This document shows positions 44,262 to 52,618 of a stretch of DNA of 64,000 nt, piece after piece. A model generated the notes under the pieces. That model saw only the letters and a list, made by a program, of their open reading frames with translations. It did no database searches and had not been told where the DNA came from. A program made the translations under genes and the position numbers. Position 1 is the first letter of the stretch. Every line of letters begins with the position of its first letter. This stretch comes from Aeromicrobium chenweiae (GTDB lineage Bacteria; Actinomycetota; Actinomycetes; Propionibacteriales; Nocardioidaceae). The stretch covers positions 558,001-622,000 of the forward strand of contig NZ_CP026952.1 of assembly GCF_003065605.1 (NCBI RefSeq), in the 5' to 3' direction.

Positions 44262-44750
44262 AGCGAAGAACCCACCATCGACGCCGAGGTGCTGCAGAAG
44301 TCGTTCCGTGCGGCGATGGGCAACGTCGCGGCCGCGGTCTCGGTCGTCACGACCTTCCACGACGGCGGCCCCCACGGCACGACGGTCAGCGCGTTCTCGT
44401 CGCTGTCGATGGACCCGCCCATGCTGCTGGTCTCGCTCGACAACCGCTCCAACCTGCTCACCAAGCTCGAGGTCGGCTCCCGCATCGGGGTCAACGTCCT
44501 CGCCGCGGACCAGGAGCAGGTCGCCATGCGGTTCGCGGGCAAGGGCGACGACAAGTTCCTCGACGTGCCGTGGCAGCTGGAGGACGGCGCCCCGGCGCTG
44601 CGGGAGCGGCACGCCTGGGTCGCGCTGTCCGTCGAACGGCTCGTCCCGGCGGGCGACCACACGATCGTCCTGGGGGCGGTCGAGGCCGCCGACTCGACGG
44701 ATGCCGCCCCCCTGACGTACTGGCAGCGGACCTTCGGCACCCACACCTGA
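44259..44750 (+). CDS. Flavin reductase-like protein (FMN-binding)
   Basis: 163 aa flavin-reductase domain. SVVTTFHDGGPHGTTVSAFSSLSMDPPM is the flavin loop; LVSLDNRSNL and GVNVLAADQEQVAMRF follow the family. Such proteins supply reduced FMN to two-component monooxygenases. The natural partner may have been the monooxygenase whose remnant lies convergently at 44855-45440, which would leave this enzyme orphaned. Ends at a tandem-repeat/hairpin block. Confidence 0.85.
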   Translation: MSEEPTIDAEVLQKSFRAAMGNVAAAVSVVTTFHDGGPHGTTVSAFSSLSMDPPMLLVSLDNRSNLLTKLEVGSRIGVNVLAADQEQVAMRFAGKGDDKFLDVPWQLEDGAPALRERHAWVALSVERLVPAGDHTIVLGAVEAADSTDAAPLTYWQRTFGTHT

Positions 44751-44836
44751 CCACCCCTGACCACCCCTGACCCAGATGTGCGGACTCCTGCACGGTCTGC
44801 TGGCGCAGAAAACGTGCGGGAGTCCGCAGATCTGGG
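44747..44836. repeat. 10-bp tandem repeats plus long hairpin
   Basis: CCTGACCACC is repeated at 10-bp spacing from 44746 over the flavin reductase stop. Then 24-base arms (44771-44794 and 44813-44836; left arm CCCAGATGTGCGGACTCCTG plus CACG) pair with one G-U and one mismatch. The loop holds a further TCTGC/GCAGA stem. It lies between convergent 3' ends, probably a bidirectional terminator. Confidence 0.75.
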
Positions 44837-44854
44837 CGGGGTCGGGGCCGGGGG

Positions 44855-45440
44855 TCAGGCCAGCAGGCCCCGGTGCCGCAGGATCGGCTTGACGCCCTCG
44901 GCGAACCAGTACGCCTCCTCGACGTGCGGATAGCCCGACAGGATGAACTCGTCGATGCCGAGCGCCGCGTACTCCTCGACGAGGTCGGCCACCTCGGCGT
45001 GGCTGCCGACCAGTGCCGTGCCCGCACCACCGCGCACCAGGCCCACTCCCGCCCACAGACCCGGGTGGATCTCCAGGTCGTGGGCGTCGGTGACGTCGCG
45101 GCGGGTCTCGTGGAGGGCGCGCATGCGCTGCTGGCCCACGGACTCCGACGCCGCGAGGGCCTCCTGCGCCTTGGCCACGTCCGCGGGGTCGAGGCCGTCG
45201 AGCAGCGACTGGGCCTGCGCCCAGGCGGCCTCGGTCGTGTCGCGGGTCAGGACGTGCAGACGGATGCCGAACCGCACCTCGCGGCCCTCCTCCTTCGCCA
45301 GCCCGCGGATCCAGTCGAGCTTCTCGGCGACCTGGGCCGGCGGCTCGCCCCAGGTGAGGTAGACGTCGGCGTGCCGGGCCGCCACCGGGCCGGCCGGGGC
45401 GGAGGACCCGCCGAAGTACAAGGGAAAGGTCGTCGGCGAC
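44855..45440 (-). pseudogene. 3' half of an SsuD-like FMN-dependent monooxygenase
   Basis: About 195 residues matching the C-terminal half of alkanesulfonate-monooxygenase-type luciferase-fold proteins: [87 protein letters not shown]. Full-length SsuD is about 370-380 aa; here the N-terminal half (flavin site) is gone and the frame runs into unrelated sequence antisense to a permease. Broken at about 45440 by a rearrangement. Confidence 0.8.
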
Positions 45441-45503
45441 ATGCCACGCAGCGGGGTCGACATGGAACGTCTCGGCATGCTCATGGGAGGCGAGGCCGCA
45501 TGA
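45441..45503 (+). pseudogene. Last codons of a nucleoside-type ABC ATPase gene
   Basis: An open frame ending [19 protein letters not shown] immediately before (ATGA overlap with) the permease start. Nucleoside/simple-sugar ABC ATPases end in just this way (LGxLMxG) and precede these permeases. Only about 20 codons remain, joined to the ssuD remnant. Inference from context; the fragment is too short for proof. Confidence 0.5.
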
Positions 45504-46621
45504 GTGCCACGATGACCGCCCTCCGCAAGCGGGACGACACGACGCGCGTCGGCGAGTGGGCGATCCACGCGGGCCTGCTCGCCGTCTCGATCCTGGCCGC
45601 CCTCGGCCTCGCCGGGCTGCTGCTGGAGACGACCGGGCACGATGCCCTCGAGGCCTACCGGTCGATGTGGGAGGGCAGCCTCGGGTCGTCGTCGAGCATC
45701 GCCGCGACCCTCAACCACGCCGGGCCGATCCTGCTGGTCGCGGTCGGCGCATGCGTCGCGATGCGGGCCGGGCTGATCAACCTCGGTACGGAGGGTCAGG
45801 TCCTGGTCGGGGCCCTCGCCGCCACTGCGGTCGCCGTCAAGCTCGACCTGCCCACTGGACTCATGCTTCCCGCCGTCCTTGTGGCCGGTGCCCTCGGCGG
45901 CGCCGCCTGGGCAGGCATCGCGTCACTCCTGCGGTTCGGCCGAGGGGTCAGCGAGGTGCTGACGACGCTGTTGATGAACTTCGTCGCGATCCAGCTGATC
46001 TCATGGATGGTCAACCGCACGTACCTGCTGCAAGCGGGTGCGGAAACCGGAGCAGCCGCCAGCAACCGGCTGCCACAGTCCGAGAGCATCCCCGCCGGTG
46101 CCCAGCTGGCTCCCGCCGTGGAGGGTGACGGGTTCGCGATCCAGCCGGTCATCGTCATCGCGCTCGTGATCGCCCTCGTGGTGGCATGGCTGATGCGCAG
46201 CACGACGTGGGGACTGCGCCTGAAGATGACGTCGGGCAACCCGCGAACGGCGGTGCGATTCGGATCGAGCATCGCGATGATCGGCGGCTGTGCACTCGCC
46301 GTGTCCGGCGCGCTTGCGGGCCTGGCCGGCGCGGCCTTCCTGTCCTCGGACGCCCACCGGCTCACGCCCGGTCTCTCCAACAGCTACGGCTGGGACGGAT
46401 TCCTGGTCGCCCTCATCGCCGGGCCCCGCCCGCTGGTCGCCGTTCCGGTCGCCCTCCTGTACGGCGGAGTCCGGGCCGGTGGTGGCTGGATGGCGTCGAT
46501 CGGGGTGAGCGGGGCGATCGTCGGGATCGTGCAGGCGCTCCTCGTGCTCGCCGTGCTGTTGCCCTCACTGGTGGTCAGACACCGAGCGCGGCAGCGCGTC
46601 CTCTCCGACCGCGCCCGCTGA
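45500..46621 (+). CDS. ABC transporter permease, nucleoside (BmpA/NupP) type, first
   Basis: 373 aa with about nine TM segments. [42 protein letters not shown] and [13 protein letters not shown] are hallmarks of the purine-nucleoside/simple-sugar permeases (BPD_transp_2). The next gene encodes its partner. The ATPase that should precede it is reduced to a tail, so transport needs an ATPase and binding protein from elsewhere, or the system is dead. Confidence 0.85.
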   Translation: MSATMTALRKRDDTTRVGEWAIHAGLLAVSILAALGLAGLLLETTGHDALEAYRSMWEGSLGSSSSIAATLNHAGPILLVAVGACVAMRAGLINLGTEGQVLVGALAATAVAVKLDLPTGLMLPAVLVAGALGGAAWAGIASLLRFGRGVSEVLTTLLMNFVAIQLISWMVNRTYLLQAGAETGAAASNRLPQSESIPAGAQLAPAVEGDGFAIQPVIVIALVIALVVAWLMRSTTWGLRLKMTSGNPRTAVRFGSSIAMIGGCALAVSGALAGLAGAAFLSSDAHRLTPGLSNSYGWDGFLVALIAGPRPLVAVPVALLYGGVRAGGGWMASIGVSGAIVGIVQALLVLAVLLPSLVVRHRARQRVLSDRAR

Positions 46622-46632
46622 AAGGGAAGACC

Positions 46633-47544
46633 ATGATCAACGATCTGTCCACGATGCTGGAGAGCACGGCACGCCTCGCTGCACCGCTCGCCTTCGTCGC
46701 ACTCGGCGAGCTCGTCTCGGAGAAGGCCGGTGCCTGCAACATCTCGGCCGAAGGCATGATGCTGGGCGGTGCCTTCGGGGCCGCCTGGGGTTCCTACGCC
46801 ACCGGCTCGCCGATCCTGGGCCTGATGCTCGGGGCGGTGGCGGGCGCGCTCGTGGGCTTCCTCCAGGGGCGACTGTCCCACTGGCTGACCCTCAACCAGT
46901 TCGTCGTCGGTCTCACGCTCAACATCTTCGTGCTCGGGCTGACGACGTACCTGTTCCAGAACTACCGGTTCAGCGCGGAGGGCTTTGGACGCACCGAGAT
47001 CCCGCTGCTGTCGTCGATCCCGGTCGTCGGTGATGCCCTGTTCGGGCAGCCCTGGCCGTTCTACCTGCTCTACGTGGGCGTCCCGGGTGTGTGGTGGTTG
47101 CTCTACCGGACGCGATGGGGCCTCAACGTGCGTTCGGTCGGCGAAGCCGCCCGGGAGAGCACGGTCACCGGTATCGATGTGAACCGGATCCGGCGGCAGG
47201 CCGTCATCCTGGGGGCGGCCGTGGCCGGTCTCGGCGGCGCCTATCTGGCTCTGGCCGCGGTCGGCAACTTCGGCGAGAACATGACCGCTGGTCGCGGGTA
47301 CGTCGCGATGGCGGCGGTCATCTTCGGTGCGTGGAGCATCAAGGGGACGCTGGCCGGATGCCTGGTCTTCGGTGCGGCCGACGCGTTGCGGCTCGCGCTG
47401 CCGGCGATGGGCTACGAGCTCAACCCCCAGCTGCTGATCGCGGCACCGTACGTGCTGGCGCTGATCACGATGGCGATCTTCGCGTCCCGCGGCCGCAGCC
47501 CCCGTGAGCTGGGGATCGGTTTCGATCGGCACGCGTTGCGCTGA
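46633..47544 (+). CDS. ABC transporter permease, nucleoside (BmpA/NupQ) type, second
   Basis: 303 aa with about eight to nine TM segments. LVSEKAGACNISAEGMMLGGAF, LTLNQFVVGLTLNIFVLGLTTYL, TRWGLNVRSVGEAARESTVTGI and GRGYVAMAAVIFGAWSIKGTL match the second permease of nucleoside importers. AAAGGGAAG lies before the ATG, 11 bp after the first permease. Both membrane parts look intact. Confidence 0.86.
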   Translation: MINDLSTMLESTARLAAPLAFVALGELVSEKAGACNISAEGMMLGGAFGAAWGSYATGSPILGLMLGAVAGALVGFLQGRLSHWLTLNQFVVGLTLNIFVLGLTTYLFQNYRFSAEGFGRTEIPLLSSIPVVGDALFGQPWPFYLLYVGVPGVWWLLYRTRWGLNVRSVGEAARESTVTGIDVNRIRRQAVILGAAVAGLGGAYLALAAVGNFGENMTAGRGYVAMAAVIFGAWSIKGTLAGCLVFGAADALRLALPAMGYELNPQLLIAAPYVLALITMAIFASRGRSPRELGIGFDRHALR

Positions 47545-47548
47545 CGCA

Positions 47549-47575
47549 GCGACGACATCCGAGGATGTTGGTCGC
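47549..47575 (+). terminator. Hairpin after the permease pair
   Basis: GCGAC...ACATCC (47549-47560) pairs with GGATGT...GTCGC (47563-47575) with a small bulge. Confidence 0.5.
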
Positions 47576-47608
47576 CAAGGCCGAACCGGACACTGCAGAG
47601 AGGACGCC

Positions 47609-47752
47609 GTGAGCAGCGAGAACCGCCGCACCGCGCTCCTGCTCGCCTGCGGCGCCGTCGCCGGCTACACGTCGCCGTCTCGCGTCTCGCCCAAGCGGAC
47701 CGGTCTGTGGCGCCCGGGATCTGCGCTGGGTCGCCCCCAGACGCTGTTCTGA
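47609..47752 (+). pseudogene. Broken small membrane-protein gene (DUF998-like start)
   Basis: GTG with AGAGGA upstream, then SSENRRTALLLACGAVAG, which reads like the N-terminal first TM of DUF998-type proteins (which continue GPLF...). After 19 codons the similarity stops and 28 unrelated residues lead to a stop at 47752. The sequence 47545-47825 otherwise holds only this fragment and the hairpin. Confidence 0.4.
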
Positions 47753-47825
47753 CCCGGGTCGTCCCCCACCAGCGTGGGGGGTGCTCCCACCCGTCAGAAC
47801 CGTCACACGCAACCAGGAGAGACCC

Positions 47826-48899
47826 ATGACCAGTACCACCGACCCCGCTTTCATGTCCGGCCCGTCCGCATGGCGCGGCGACGAGCTGTCCCGATCGACC
47901 GAGTGGATCCACCACCTCACCGTTGCCGAGCGCGAGGAGCTCGAGGTGCTCGGCCGGGCCTTCGTCGCCGACGATCCCGATCTGCGCACCGTCACCGCGG
48001 CCGACTACCCGCTCGACGCGTGCCGAGCGCTCAACGAGGAGTGCGCCCGGCAGATGGACTCCGGTCGCGGCTTCATCCTCGTCCGGGGGCTGCGCACCGA
48101 CGAGTACGGCGACGAGGTGGCAGCGGCCATCTTCTTCGTCATGGGTCTGCACCTGGGCCAGCCGATCGCCCAGAACCAGATGGGCGACCTGCTCGACCAC
48201 GTGGTGGCGACGTCGAACAAGACCATGGACGACAAGACGGCGCTGCCCTCGCGCGTCCGTGACCGCCTGCCGTTCCACTCCGACAGCTCGGACGTCGTCG
48301 CGCTGATGTGCCTGCGCGGCTCGAAGTCCGGCGGTGCGTCGAGCCTGGTCAGCGGGACCACGATCTACAACGAGATCGTTCGCCGCCGGCCCGATCTCGC
48401 GCCGCTGCTGCTCGAGCCCTTCCACTTCGACTGGAGGCGCCAGGACCCGGACGCTCCCGCGGAGACCTACACGTCGCCCATCGTCAGCCTGGTCGACGGC
48501 GTCCTCAGCACCTACGCGGGGATGTCGATGATCTTCACGGCGCAGGAGTACCCGAGCGTCCCGAGGCTGACGCCCGATCAGGTCGAGGTGCTGCACCTCT
48601 TCGACGAGATCTCCCAGGAGCCCGGGCTGGCCATCGACATGGACTTCCAGCCCGGAGACGTCCAGTGGCTGCTGAACTACGCCGCGCTGCACTCACGGAC
48701 CAGCTTCGAGGACCACCCCGAGCCCGAGCGCAGGCGTCACCTCCTGCGCCTGTGGCTCAAGCGCGACGCCGGCCGTCCCTTGGTGCCCCGCTTCGGCAAG
48801 CACGTCGTCGTGATGGGTGAGCCGTCCGCGCCCGCCCAGGACGGCGGCCGGTTCAGCATCAAGGACGCCGTCCAGGTCAACGACTCCTGGGGCAACTGA
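47826..48899 (+). CDS. TauD/TfdA-fold Fe(II)/2-oxoglutarate dioxygenase
   Basis: 357 aa. The metal triad is visible: RLPFHSDSSD (HxD, about residue 156) and the distal histidine in LNYAALHSRTSFEDHP. The 2-oxoglutarate arginine is likely in RRRHLLRLWLKR. Such enzymes hydroxylate taurine, other small acids or amino acids. AGGAGAG lies 5 bases before ATG 47826. Monocistronic, ended by a long hairpin. Substrate not assignable. Confidence 0.84.
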   Translation: MTSTTDPAFMSGPSAWRGDELSRSTEWIHHLTVAEREELEVLGRAFVADDPDLRTVTAADYPLDACRALNEECARQMDSGRGFILVRGLRTDEYGDEVAAAIFFVMGLHLGQPIAQNQMGDLLDHVVATSNKTMDDKTALPSRVRDRLPFHSDSSDVVALMCLRGSKSGGASSLVSGTTIYNEIVRRRPDLAPLLLEPFHFDWRRQDPDAPAETYTSPIVSLVDGVLSTYAGMSMIFTAQEYPSVPRLTPDQVEVLHLFDEISQEPGLAIDMDFQPGDVQWLLNYAALHSRTSFEDHPEPERRRHLLRLWLKRDAGRPLVPRFGKHVVVMGEPSAPAQDGGRFSIKDAVQVNDSWGN

Positions 48900-48907
48900 C
48901 CCTCGGC

Positions 48908-48959
48908 GGGGACGTCATCCCAGGCGCGGCGCAGAGCGCACGCGCGGGATGACGTCCCC
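48908..48959. terminator. Long hairpin between convergent genes
   Basis: GGGGACGTCATCCC (48908-48921) and its exact complement (48946-48959) with a GC-rich 24-base loop that can form a further GCGCG/CGCGC stem. Between convergent 3' ends. Confidence 0.7.
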
Positions 48960-48971
48960 AGCGTTGTCCCG

Positions 48972-49634
48972 TCAGTCGACGGCAGACATCATCGCTGCGG
49001 AGCCGGAGGCCGCAACGACCTCCTCTGGGGTGAGGCCCGGCGCGACCTCGCGCAGCACGAAGCGCCTACCGTCGACGTCGACGACGCCCAGGTTCGTGAT
49101 CACCCGGTGGACGACGCCGCGGCCGGTCAGCGGCAGCGAGCAGGTGTCCACGAGCTTGGAGACGCCCGCACGGTCGGTGTGCTCCATCAGGACGATGACC
49201 TTGCGGGCGCCGTGGACGAGGTCCATCGCCCCGCCCATGCCCTTGACCATCTTGCCGGGCACCATCCAGTTGGCCAGGTCCCCGGTCTGCGAGACCTCCA
49301 TGCCGCCGAGGACGGCGGTGTCGATGTGCCCGCCGCGGATCATGCCGAACGAGAGTGCCGAGTCGAAGAAGGCGGCGCCCGGCCGGACCGTGACCGTCTC
49401 CTTGCCCGCGTTGATCAGGTCGGCGTCGACGTCGGCCTCGTCGGGGTAGGGCCCGGTCCCGAGGATGCCGTTCTCGGAGTGCAGCGTGACGTGCACCCCT
49501 GCGGGCAGGTGGTCGGGGATCAGCGTCGGCAGCCCGATGCCCAGGTTGACGTACTCGCCGTCGGCGAGCTCGAGGGCGGCGCGTGCGGCCATCTCGCGGC
49601 GGCTCCAGCCTGCGGTGACGATCGTGCTGCTCAT
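48972..49634 (-). CDS. scoB: Succinyl-CoA:3-ketoacid CoA-transferase subunit B
   Basis: 220 aa. The catalytic glutamate is in [14 protein letters not shown] (about residue 54); [31 protein letters not shown] and [10 protein letters not shown] follow the family. With subunit A it moves CoA from succinyl-CoA to acetoacetate or another 3-oxoacid. Overlaps scoA by 4 bases. The 3-oxoadipate transferase PcaJ is the main alternative. Confidence 0.88.
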   Translation of the reverse strand: MSSTIVTAGWSRREMAARAALELADGEYVNLGIGLPTLIPDHLPAGVHVTLHSENGILGTGPYPDEADVDADLINAGKETVTVRPGAAFFDSALSFGMIRGGHIDTAVLGGMEVSQTGDLANWMVPGKMVKGMGGAMDLVHGARKVIVLMEHTDRAGVSKLVDTCSLPLTGRGVVHRVITNLGVVDVDGRRFVLREVAPGLTPEEVVAASGSAAMMSAVD

Positions 49635-50389
49635 GCGTGGACCTCTCGAACGGTTCGCTTCTCGATGCGCTTGTCCTGCACGCCGGTGTGCACGATGCGC
49701 TGGACGAAGATGCCGGGCAGGTGGACCGATCCCGGGTCGATGTCGCCGGGCTCGACCAGCTGCTCGACCTGCACGATCGTGGTGCCGCTCGCCATGGCCA
49801 CCAGGCTGTTGAAGTTGAGCGCGCTCTTGTCGAACACCAGGTTGCCGTGGGTGTCCCCGACCGCAGCGTGGACGAGGCCGAAGTCGGGGCGGATCGCGCG
49901 CTCGAGGACGTACTCGCTGCCGTCGAACTCCCGGGTCTCCTTGGGCGGCGACGCGATGGCGACGCTGCCGTCAGGGGCGTACCGCCACGGCAACCCGCCC
50001 TCGCTGACGGGCGTGCCGACACCGGCGGGGGTGTAGAAGCCGGGGATGCCGACGCCGCCGGCACGCAGCCGCTCGGCCAGCGTCCCTTGCGGCGTGAGCT
50101 CGACCTCGAGCTCGCCGGCCAGGTACTGGCGGGCGAACTCCTTGTTCTCACCGACGTACGACGCCGTGACGCGACGGATCCGCCCAGCCGTCAGCAGGAT
50201 CCCGAGACCGAAGTCGTCGACGCCGCAGTTGTTGGAGAACACCTCCAGCCCGGCGACACCGCGCTCCTGCAGGGCCCCGATGAGCCGGTCGGGGATGCCG
50301 CACAGCCCGAATCCGCCGACTCCCAGCGTGGCGCCGTCGGGGATGTCGGCGACCGCCTCGTTCACGTCCGCGTAGACCTTCTGGGTCAT
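49631..50389 (-). CDS. scoA: Succinyl-CoA:3-ketoacid CoA-transferase subunit A
   Basis: 252 aa. [16 protein letters not shown] (CoA loop), [50 protein letters not shown] and FYTPAGVGT are typical of ScoA. First gene of scoAB, divergent from iclR. The palindromes in the shared intergenic region suggest that IclR controls it. Confidence 0.88.
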   Translation of the reverse strand: MTQKVYADVNEAVADIPDGATLGVGGFGLCGIPDRLIGALQERGVAGLEVFSNNCGVDDFGLGILLTAGRIRRVTASYVGENKEFARQYLAGELEVELTPQGTLAERLRAGGVGIPGFYTPAGVGTPVSEGGLPWRYAPDGSVAIASPPKETREFDGSEYVLERAIRPDFGLVHAAVGDTHGNLVFDKSALNFNSLVAMASGTTIVQVEQLVEPGDIDPGSVHLPGIFVQRIVHTGVQDKRIEKRTVREVHA

Positions 50390-50410
50390 GACGTCTCCTT
50401 GATCGTCCCG

Positions 50411-50533
50411 GCGTCCACCGGACGCCTCGGCCAGTCAACGGTCGCCCGCGAGCCGGGTCAAGCGATGTCCGCGGCGCCTCGCGAGTTGGTCGACCGGTGG
50501 ACGGTCGCGCTCCAGACGTCCACCCAGTGGACG
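50411..50533. promoter_or_regulatory. IclR operators between scoA and iclR
   Basis: Two palindromes: GCGTCCACCGGACGC (50411-50425, 22 bp from the scoA start) and CGTCCACCCAGTGGACG (50517-50533). The element CGTCCACC occurs at 50412, 50517 and inverted at 50496. The second palindrome abuts the iclR -10 box. Suggests autorepression and control of scoAB. Confidence 0.6.
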
Positions 50534-50546
50534 CTAGGGTGGCGGC

Positions 50547-51332
50547 ATGTCGTCGCCCCTCGAACGTGCCGGAGTGGTCGAGAGAATCGGCGCCCTGCTG
50601 CGCGCGCTGGGGACGTTCGAGCCTGACGGGGCGTCCACGTCGGACGTGGCACGGCACGTGGACCTGGCCCGCGCGACCACCCATCGGTTGCTGTCCTCGC
50701 TCCAGGACGAGGGGCTCGTGGACCGGGACCGCGAGTCGGGCGCCTGGCACCTCGGTCCCGAGACGTACCTCCTGGGATCCGCAGCCACCCGGCGGTACGA
50801 CGTCACGGAGCACGCGCGCGCGGTGGTGCGCCGCCTCGCCGGGACGACCGGGGAGAGCGCGTTCCTGTCCGTGGTGCGCGGCGACGAGACGGTCTGCCTG
50901 TTGCGGGAGGACGGCAGCTTCCCCCTGCGGTCGCACGTCCTGCACGAGGGCATCCGGCTGCCGCTCGGCGTGGCGTCGGCAGGTCTGGCGACGCTCGCCC
51001 TGATGCCGGATCGCGAGGTCGAGGACTACCTCGGACGAACCGATCTGGTGGCCCAGTGGGGTGCGGCCCACTCCGCGCCGGCGGTGCGCGACCGGGTCGC
51101 CGCGACGCGCCGGGACGGCTTCGCCACGAATCCGGGCCTGCTGGTCGAGGGCAGCTGGGGCCTGGGGGCGGCGGTTTTCGATGAGCGCGGCCGTCCGGCC
51201 TGGGCCCTCAGCCTGACCGGGGTCGAGACGCGCTTCTCCGCCGAGCGACGCCCGCAGCTGGGACAGCTGCTGCTCCGGGCCGCGCACGAGCTGACCGGCC
51301 GGGCAGGTCAGCCGAGGACGCGGTCGAGGTAG
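50547..51332 (+). CDS. IclR-family transcriptional regulator
   Basis: 261 aa. N-terminal winged helix (GASTSDVARHVDLARATTHRLLSSL) and C-terminal GAF-like effector domain (from about residue 85). TAGGGT at 50535-50540 ends 6 bases before the ATG (leaderless). It probably regulates the divergent CoA-transferase genes, as IclR/PcaR-type proteins often do. Its 3' end overlaps the convergent oxidase gene by 25 bp. Confidence 0.87.
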   Translation: MSSPLERAGVVERIGALLRALGTFEPDGASTSDVARHVDLARATTHRLLSSLQDEGLVDRDRESGAWHLGPETYLLGSAATRRYDVTEHARAVVRRLAGTTGESAFLSVVRGDETVCLLREDGSFPLRSHVLHEGIRLPLGVASAGLATLALMPDREVEDYLGRTDLVAQWGAAHSAPAVRDRVAATRRDGFATNPGLLVEGSWGLGAAVFDERGRPAWALSLTGVETRFSAERRPQLGQLLLRAAHELTGRAGQPRTRSR

Positions 51333-52618
51333 GGGTTGCTGAACGTGCGTCCGGGGTCGAGCTCGTCGCGGATGTCCACGAAGTCGTCGAAGCGGGAGTA
51401 CGCCTTGGCGAAGTACGAGGCGTCCAGCGTGTGCATCTTGCCCCAGTGGGGACGCCCCTCGTGGGCCGTGAAGATGTCCTGGGCGGCGGCGAAGTACGCC
51501 GCGCAGTCGCTGCGCCAGTACTGGTGGACCGCGACGTAGCAGTTGTCGCGCTCGTGGCCGGTCGACAGCCAGGCGTCGTCCGCGGCGGTGAACCGCACCT
51601 CGATCGGGAACGAGATGTTCTCGTGGCCGGCGCCGAACCAGGCCTTCAGCTCGCCGAGGACGTGCGGGAGCGCCTCGCGCGGCATCGCGAACTCGGACTC
51701 GCGGAAGCGGACCCGTCGGGACGACACGAAGACGTTGTAGGAGTCGTCGACGTACTCCCTCGCGCTCAGCACGGATCCGGAGATCGCGTTGACGCGCGGG
51801 ATCAGCTGGCGCCGTCTCGCGACGACCCGGTTGATGCCCTCGAACGCGGTGTTGCTGAGCAGCTCGTCGTCGAGCCAGTGCCGGAAGCGGCCGAGCGGCC
51901 TGCGCTCGGTGCCCTCGGGGACCCGGTTGTTGCGCTTGGTCAACGTCTTCTCGGTGTGCGGGAACCAGTAGAACTCGAAGTGGTCGTTGTCGGCGACGAG
52001 GTCGTCGATGCTGCCCAGCACGTCCGGCAGCGGCATCGGTTCCTCGCGGGCGTGCAGCAGGAACGCCGGGACGCACTGCAGCGTGACCTCGGTGATGATC
52101 CCGAGCGCGCCGAGCGTCACCCGGCTCGCCCCGAACCACTCGTGCTGCTCGTCGATCTCCACGACGTCGCCGGTGGCGGTGACGAGCTGGACCCCGACCA
52201 CGGACGCTGCGATCCCGAACAGCCTCCCGCCCGTGCCGTGCGTGCCCGTCGAGACCGCTCCGGCGACCGACTGCGGGTCCACGTCGCCGAGGTTCGCCAG
52301 GGCGAGGCCACGCGCGTGCAGCTGCGGGTTGAGGTCGTGCAGCGAGATGCCGGCCTGGACCCTGACCCGTCCGGTCGCGGTGTCGGTGCCGAGGATCGCG
52401 TTCATCCGGTCGAGCCGCAGCAGGACGCCGTCAGTCGCGGCGATCGCGGTGAACGAGTGGCTCGCGCCGACCGCCTTGACCGGGAGCCCCGACGCGATCG
52501 CCTTGCGGACGATCGCCACCACCTCAGCGGTCGAGGACGGGTGCGTGATGCGGACCGGACGGCTCTCGACGTTGCGGCCCCAGTTGTGCCACGTGGGGGC
52601 TGTCTCGTGAGCGGTCAT
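51308..52618 (-). CDS. FAD-linked lactone oxidase (D-arabinono-1,4-lactone/L-gulonolactone oxidase family)
   Basis: 436 aa. N-terminal PCMH FAD domain (VKAVGASHSFT, LGDVDPQSVAGAVSTGTHGTG) with the histidine of GASHSF, the usual flavin-attachment region, and C-terminal ALO domain ending HWGKMHTLDASYF...DPGRTFSNPYLDRVLG. It oxidises an aldonolactone or sugar alcohol with O2 or another acceptor. ATG 52618 overlaps the stop of the upstream PLP enzyme gene by ATGA. No signal peptide. Confidence 0.85.
   Translation of the reverse strand: MTAHETAPTWHNWGRNVESRPVRITHPSSTAEVVAIVRKAIASGLPVKAVGASHSFTAIAATDGVLLRLDRMNAILGTDTATGRVRVQAGISLHDLNPQLHARGLALANLGDVDPQSVAGAVSTGTHGTGGRLFGIAASVVGVQLVTATGDVVEIDEQHEWFGASRVTLGALGIITEVTLQCVPAFLLHAREEPMPLPDVLGSIDDLVADNDHFEFYWFPHTEKTLTKRNNRVPEGTERRPLGRFRHWLDDELLSNTAFEGINRVVARRRQLIPRVNAISGSVLSAREYVDDSYNVFVSSRRVRFRESEFAMPREALPHVLGELKAWFGAGHENISFPIEVRFTAADDAWLSTGHERDNCYVAVHQYWRSDCAAYFAAAQDIFTAHEGRPHWGKMHTLDASYFAKAYSRFDDFVDIRDELDPGRTFSNPYLDRVLG

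Noticed and set aside
47669..47752. New small protein in the tail of the DUF998-like fragment
   Set aside because: 28 residues without hydrophobic or domain character after a break; better explained as out-of-context sequence.
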